Below the pieces are notes generated by a model that was not told the origin of the DNA, searched no databases, and saw only the letters and a list, made by a program, of their open reading frames with translations. A program made the translations under genes and the position numbers. Below, piece after piece: positions 60,352-64,000 of a stretch of 64,000 bases of DNA (positions are counted from its first letter, which is position 1; each line of letters begins with the position of its first letter). Source of the DNA: Streptomyces clavuligerus (lineage in GTDB: Bacteria; Actinomycetota; Actinomycetes; Streptomycetales; Streptomycetaceae); NCBI RefSeq assembly GCF_005519465.1, contig NZ_CP027858.1:2542001-2606000 (forward strand). The letters are read 5' to 3'.

Positions 60352-60489
60352 TCAGATCCCGGCCGGGGCCGCCCCGTCCAGGGACGGGTCCCACGAGCCG
60401 TCGTCGTCGCCCGTGCCGATGGGCACGGCCGTTCCCCCGAGGACGGCGAGGACCGGGAAGAGCGTGGCAGAGAAGGTGAAGGTGTTCAT
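60352..60489 (-). CDS. Small 45-codon ORF, hypothetical hydrophobic/acidic peptide
   Basis: ATG 60489 has GGGGGA 8-13 bases upstream. The 45-residue product has a hydrophobic first half (FTFSATLFPVLAVLGGTAVP) and an acidic, Gly/Asp-rich end (TGDDDGSWDPSLDG). It could be a tiny membrane or secreted peptide. No family is recognised. It lies downstream of the TGTCCGGGACA tandem operator and ends before the NlpC/P60 terminator. It could be chance; the clean ribosome site and the operator support it. Confidence 0.4.
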   Translation of the reverse strand: MNTFTFSATLFPVLAVLGGTAVPIGTGDDDGSWDPSLDGAAPAGI

Positions 60490-60692
60490 GGTGTATCCCC
60501 CGTGAGTGCTGTGCTGACTGCTGACGTGCTGCGCCGGTGCCCTGACGTGCGGGGTGCGGCATGCCGTGCTCGATCGGCGCCGGGTCGTGCCCGGTGGTGC
60601 CGGGCCGTGCCCTGTGGCGCCGGGCCCACCGTCCGGATCGGTGGACGGGTTCCAGACTGCGGGCCCCGGCACCCGTCCGGCAACACTGATCG

Positions 60693-60723
60693 TGTCCGGG
60701 ACAGCAGTCCGCTGTCCGGGACA
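60693..60723. promoter_or_regulatory. Tandem palindromic operator TGTCCGGGACA x2
   Basis: Two identical 11-bp dyads at 60693-60703 and 60713-60723, exactly 20 bp (two helical turns) apart, lie about 200 bp upstream of the small ORF in the 332-bp gap 60490-60821. The arrangement is typical of cooperative dimer binding. The regulator is unknown. Confidence 0.6.
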
Positions 60724-60756
60724 ACGAAAGCGCAGCTCACAAGGGGTGGAACAGCA

Positions 60757-60799
60757 GAGCGGGACAGCGGGGCCCGATGTCCGGCCCGCTGTCCCGCTC
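60757..60799 (-). terminator. Terminator of the geranylgeranyl reductase gene
   Basis: 15-bp perfect stem (60757-60771 with 60785-60799) and a 13-nt loop, 23 bp beyond the reductase stop codon. Confidence 0.85.
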
Positions 60800-60821
60800 C
60801 GAGGTTTTCTCCGTGGGGCGC

Positions 60822-62108
60822 TCAGGCCCGGGGGGCCACCCGCGACAGCCCGTTGATGATGCGGTCCATCGCGTCCCCGCCCGTCGGGTCGGTCAGGTTC
60901 GCCAGCAGTTTGAGCGTGAAACGCATCAGCACCGGGTGGGAGAGTCCCCGGTCGGCCGCCAGCTTCATGATCTTCGGGTTGCCGATCAGCTTCACAAAGG
61001 CACGGCCCAGCGTGTAGTAGCCGCCGTAGGTGTCCTTGAGGATCTTCGGGTAGCGCTGGAGGGCCAGCTCCCGCTGGGCCGGGGTGGCACGGGCGTGGGC
61101 CTGCACGATGACCTCGGCGGCGATCTGCGCGGACTCCATCGCGTAGGCGATGCCCTCGCCGTTGAACGGGTTGACCAGACCGCCCGCGTCACCGATGAGC
61201 AACAGCCCCCGGGTGTAGTGCGGCTGCCGGTTGAAGGCCATCGGCAGCGCGGCGCCCCGGATCGGGCCCGTCATGTTCTCCTCGGTGTAGCCCCACTCCT
61301 CGGGCATCGAGGCGCACCACGCCTTCAGCACCTCGCGCCAGTCCAGCTCCTTGAAGGAGGAGGACGTGTTGAGCACGCCCAGACCCACGTTGGAGGTGCC
61401 GTCGCCCATGCCGAAGATCCAGCCGTAGCCGGGGAGGAGGCGGTCCGGGCCGGGGCCGCGGCGGTCCCACAGTTCGAGCCAGGACTCCAGATAGTCGTCG
61501 TCGTGCCGGGGCGAGGTGAAGTACGTCCGTACCGCCACGCCCATGGGGCGGTCCTCACGGCGGTGCAGCCCCATCGCCAGGGAGATCCGGGAGGAGTTGC
61601 CGTCGGCGGCGACGACCAGCGGGGCGTGGAAGGTGACCGGGGTCCGCTCCTCGCCGAGCTTCGCCTCCACCCCGGTGATCCGGCCGGTGCGGGCGTCGAT
61701 GACGGGCGCGCCGACATTGCAGCGCTCGTACAGCCGCGCCCCCGCCTTCTGCGCCTGCCGGGCGAGCTGCTCGTCGAAGTCGTCGCGCTTGCGCACGAGT
61801 CCGTAGTCCGGGTAGGCGGCCAGCTCCGGCCAGTCGAGCTGGAGCCGCATCCCGCCACCGATGATCCGCAGCCCCTTGTTCCGCAGCCAGCCGGCCTCCT
61901 CGGAGATGTCGATCCCCATCGAGACGAGCTGCTTGGTGGCGCGCGGGGTGAGGCCGTCGCCGCAGACCTTCTCGCGCGGGAAGGCCGTCTTCTCCAGCAG
62001 CAGGACGTCAAGTCCCGCCTTGGCCAGGTAGTACGCGGCAGTGGAACCGGCCGGGCCCGCCCCGACGACGATCACATCGGCACTGTGCTCGGAGAGGGGC
62101 TCGGTCAC
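60822..62108 (-). CDS. Geranylgeranyl reductase family flavoprotein (candidate menaquinone side-chain reductase)
   Basis: 428 residues, FAD-dependent. VVGAGPAGSTAAYYLAKAGLDVLLLEK is split over residues 12-38 and is the FAD Rossmann motif; PREKVCGDGLTPRA (near 43-56) is the GGR family motif; GDAGGLVNPFNGEGIAYAMES (near 300-320) is the second FAD motif. In mycobacteria a related enzyme, MenJ, saturates one isoprene unit of menaquinone; MenG next door and the prenyl synthase upstream support that role here. GTG 62108. Confidence 0.93.
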   Translation of the reverse strand: MTEPLSEHSADVIVVGAGPAGSTAAYYLAKAGLDVLLLEKTAFPREKVCGDGLTPRATKQLVSMGIDISEEAGWLRNKGLRIIGGGMRLQLDWPELAAYPDYGLVRKRDDFDEQLARQAQKAGARLYERCNVGAPVIDARTGRITGVEAKLGEERTPVTFHAPLVVAADGNSSRISLAMGLHRREDRPMGVAVRTYFTSPRHDDDYLESWLELWDRRGPGPDRLLPGYGWIFGMGDGTSNVGLGVLNTSSSFKELDWREVLKAWCASMPEEWGYTEENMTGPIRGAALPMAFNRQPHYTRGLLLIGDAGGLVNPFNGEGIAYAMESAQIAAEVIVQAHARATPAQRELALQRYPKILKDTYGGYYTLGRAFVKLIGNPKIMKLAADRGLSHPVLMRFTLKLLANLTDPTGGDAMDRIINGLSRVAPRA

Positions 62109-62206
62109 GGTTGAATCTCCCGAAGACTCGATCAGACGTGCTTGTACGGCACAGGACGTGTGCAGTCTATGGGGACGTACTGATCCACCGACCGAAGGGC
62201 TCCCTC

Positions 62207-62713
62207 ATGAGCAGGCTCCTCCCCGCCGTCACCCTGCGTGTGCCCACCGACGAGGACGCCCTCGCCTGGCACCGGGTCTTCGCGGACTCCGAGGTGATGC
62301 GGTACCTGGGCGGGCGCCCGTCCGAGCTGTCCGTGTACGAGGAACTGACGGCGCGCCAGCGCCGCCACGACGCCGAACTCGGCTACTGCCTGTGGACGCT
62401 GCTCGACGAGGAGGGCGAGGTCATCGGGTTCACCGGCGCCCAGCCCTGGCCGCACCGGGACCGGGGTCCGGTCGGCGAGATCGAGATCGGCTGGCGGCTG
62501 GGGCGGGCGGCCTGGGGGAAGGGCTACGCGAGCGCCGCCGCCGACACCACACTGGAGCGGCTGCGCACAGCGGGCGTCGACCGGGTCGTCGCGGTCGTGG
62601 ACTCCGGCAACGAGCGCTCCATCGCGGTGACCCGGCGGCTGGGGATGGAGGCGGGCGAGAGCCACGAGGTGACGCCGGGGCGGACGGCGCGCTGCTTCCG
62701 GCTGGCGCTGTAG
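62207..62713 (+). CDS. GNAT family N-acetyltransferase
   Basis: 168 residues, RimJ/RimL-like GNAT. LRVPTDEDALAWHRVFAD opens the fold; the acetyl-CoA loop is near residues 96-108 (RLGRAAWGKGYASAA, the R/Q-x-x-G-x-G/A site); VDSGNERSIAVTRRLGME is the classical motif B. Substrate unknown. ATG 62207 follows GAAGGG. Sits between GGR and MenG on the opposite strand. Confidence 0.93.
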   Translation: MSRLLPAVTLRVPTDEDALAWHRVFADSEVMRYLGGRPSELSVYEELTARQRRHDAELGYCLWTLLDEEGEVIGFTGAQPWPHRDRGPVGEIEIGWRLGRAAWGKGYASAAADTTLERLRTAGVDRVVAVVDSGNERSIAVTRRLGMEAGESHEVTPGRTARCFRLAL

Positions 62714-62792
62714 CCGGTCCGGCGGGCGGGTCCCGTACGTGTTTCCGCGCGTCCGGACCGGCCCGCCGCCCCACGGCGACGGCGACAGCGGG

Positions 62793-63494
62793 TCAGACCT
62801 TGGTGCCCCGGTGCAGGGCGACGATCCCGCCGGAGAGGTTCCGCCAGGCCACCTGGGACCAGCCGGCCTTCTGGAGCAGCCCCGCCAGTTCGGGCTGCTC
62901 GGGCCAGTCCTGGATGGACTCGGCGAGATAGACGTACGCCTCCGGGTTGGAGGAGACGGCGCGGGCGACCGGCGGCAGCGCCCGCATCAGATACTCCTCG
63001 TACACCTTCCGGAACGGCCCCCAGGTCGGGTGGGAGAACTCGCAGACCACGATCCGGCCGCCCGGCCTGGTCACCCGCAGCATCTCCCGCAGCGCCCCCT
63101 CGGTGTCCTGCACATTGCGCAGTCCGAACGAGATGGTGACCGCGTCGAAGACGTCGTCGCGGAACGGGAGCCGGGTCGCGTCACCGGCCGTCAGCGGCAT
63201 CCACGGACGGCGGCTCTTGCCCACCGTGAGCATGCCGAGCGAGAAGTCGCAGGGCACCACCCAGGCACCGGCCCCGCTGAACGGGAGGGACGAGGTGCCC
63301 GTCCCGGCGGCGAGGTCGAGCACCTTCTGGCCGGGGCGCGGATCGACCGCCCTGGTGACCTCCCTGCGCCATCTGCGGTCCTGGCCCAGCGACAGCACAT
63401 CGTTGGTGAGGTCGTAGTTCTTCGCGACGTCGTCGAACATCGCGGCGACATCGTCCGGCTGCTTGTCCAGGGAGGCTCGGTTCACGCCGCCCAT
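62793..63494 (-). CDS. menG: Demethylmenaquinone methyltransferase
   Basis: Final methylation of the naphthoquinone ring using S-adenosylmethionine. 233 residues with [26 protein letters not shown] split over ~19-44, [15 protein letters not shown] (SAM-binding motif I, near 58-72), [25 protein letters not shown] and the UbiE/MenG ending. Start at 63494; GTG 63485 (NRASLDKQ) fits family N-termini and is a good alternative. Confidence 0.95.
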   Translation of the reverse strand: MGGVNRASLDKQPDDVAAMFDDVAKNYDLTNDVLSLGQDRRWRREVTRAVDPRPGQKVLDLAAGTGTSSLPFSGAGAWVVPCDFSLGMLTVGKSRRPWMPLTAGDATRLPFRDDVFDAVTISFGLRNVQDTEGALREMLRVTRPGGRIVVCEFSHPTWGPFRKVYEEYLMRALPPVARAVSSNPEAYVYLAESIQDWPEQPELAGLLQKAGWSQVAWRNLSGGIVALHRGTKV

Positions 63495-63517
63495 TCAAGC
63501 AGGGCGCCCCGGGGCGG

Positions 63518-64000
63518 CTACGCGCGGCGGTGCACCAGGCGTCCGCCGAGGACGGTGGCGACGCACTCGGCCCCGGCGGCCAGCCGGGCGGCGACCGCTC
63601 CGGGGCCGTCCGCGCCCTCCGCGCCCCCGAGGAAGGCGGTCAGGGCCCGTGGGTCCGGTGCGCCGGGGAGGGCGAAGACGGCGAGATCGGCCGGTCCGCC
63701 GACGGCCGGTGCCCCGCTCAGGGTCAGCTCGGGGGCGCCCGGGGGCGCGGGCCGGGTGCGGAGCCCGGAGCGGGCCACCGCCGTGTGCGCCGAGGGCCGG
63801 GCGAAGGGCCCGGAGACCGTGGTGACGCCCCGGGCGAGGAGCCGCTGCACCCCGCGCCGGTCGCTGCCGCCCCAGCGGGTCCCGTCCGGCGCCAGCGCGC
63901 TCAGCGCGGCGCCGGTCAGCGGCTCGGTGCCGAGCGCGTCGGCCTCGCGGGGGTCGGGGTGGTAGGCGCCCTGGAGCAGCTCGGCGGCGCGGGTGTGCCA
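63518..64000 (-). CDS. Imidazolonepropionase/amidohydrolase-like protein, C-terminal part (cut by window edge)
   Basis: The frame is open to the last base, so the N-terminus is outside. The visible 160 residues include HTRAAELLQGAYHPDPREA, ALAPDGTRWGGSDRRGVQRL, DLAVFALPGAPDPRAL and the closing strand CVATVLGGRLVHRRA, which is the composite-domain end of amidohydrolases. From memory a similar hydrolase precedes menG in S. coelicolor. Metal ligands cannot be seen, so activity is unknown. Confidence 0.7.
   Translation of the reverse strand, partial: WHTRAAELLQGAYHPDPREADALGTEPLTGAALSALAPDGTRWGGSDRRGVQRLLARGVTTVSGPFARPSAHTAVARSGLRTRPAPPGAPELTLSGAPAVGGPADLAVFALPGAPDPRALTAFLGGAEGADGPGAVAARLAAGAECVATVLGGRLVHRRA

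Overview
The window is about 72-73% GC with strong C/G bias at third codon positions, GTG starts, many 4-base start/stop overlaps and an actinobacterial gene set. It comes from the core chromosome of a Streptomyces or close relative. From memory, the gene order matches the S. coelicolor SCO4555-SCO4614 neighbourhood read in reverse. I saw no transposase, integrase, phage gene or CRISPR array.

Layout. 1-2.6 kb: the end of a cytosine-deaminase-like gene, two small metabolic or regulatory genes, a decayed HNH restriction endonuclease and a tRNA-Tyr, a classic island insertion target. 2.7-6.1 kb: YajQ, an overlapping DNA-alkylation repair pair (Ogt, AlkB), YccF and HtpX. 6.3-16.7 kb: a minus-strand 10-gene complex I operon, nuoABCHIJKLMN, with no nuoD, E, F or G. 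17-20.6 kb: two adjacent sensor kinases that share an identical 555-bp stretch, then a NarL-type response regulator. 20.8-24.1 kb: korAB, a 2-oxoacid:ferredoxin oxidoreductase. 24.5-37.2 kb: transporters (RarD, MscS-like, MFS, ABC), small regulators, an aminopeptidase and two secreted proteins. 37.5-42.1 kb: a polyprenyl diphosphate synthase, a CocE-like hydrolase with a substituted nucleophile, and fumarylacetoacetase. 42.2-58.4 kb: the complete 14-gene nuoA-N operon on the minus strand, with a Rex-like operator upstream. 59-64 kb: a secreted NlpC/P60 hydrolase, a 45-codon ORF behind a tandem operator, geranylgeranyl reductase, a GNAT acetyltransferase, MenG and a truncated hydrolase.

The theme is respiration. 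Two complex I operons lie 26 kb apart and share the region with menaquinone tail synthesis, ring methylation and possible side-chain reduction (prenyl synthase, MenG, GGR). KorAB makes reduced ferredoxin. The second complex I lacks the NADH-input module, so ferredoxin is a plausible electron donor for it. That link is an inference.

The best leads are the Kor / NADH-module-less complex I neighbourhood, the apparent gene conversion between the twin kinases, abrupt codon-dialect islands inside korA/korB and the kinases, the restriction-gene remnant at tRNA-Tyr, the Ser-to-Gly CocE-like enzyme, and a divergent leaderless gene pair whose two start codons lie inside one palindrome.
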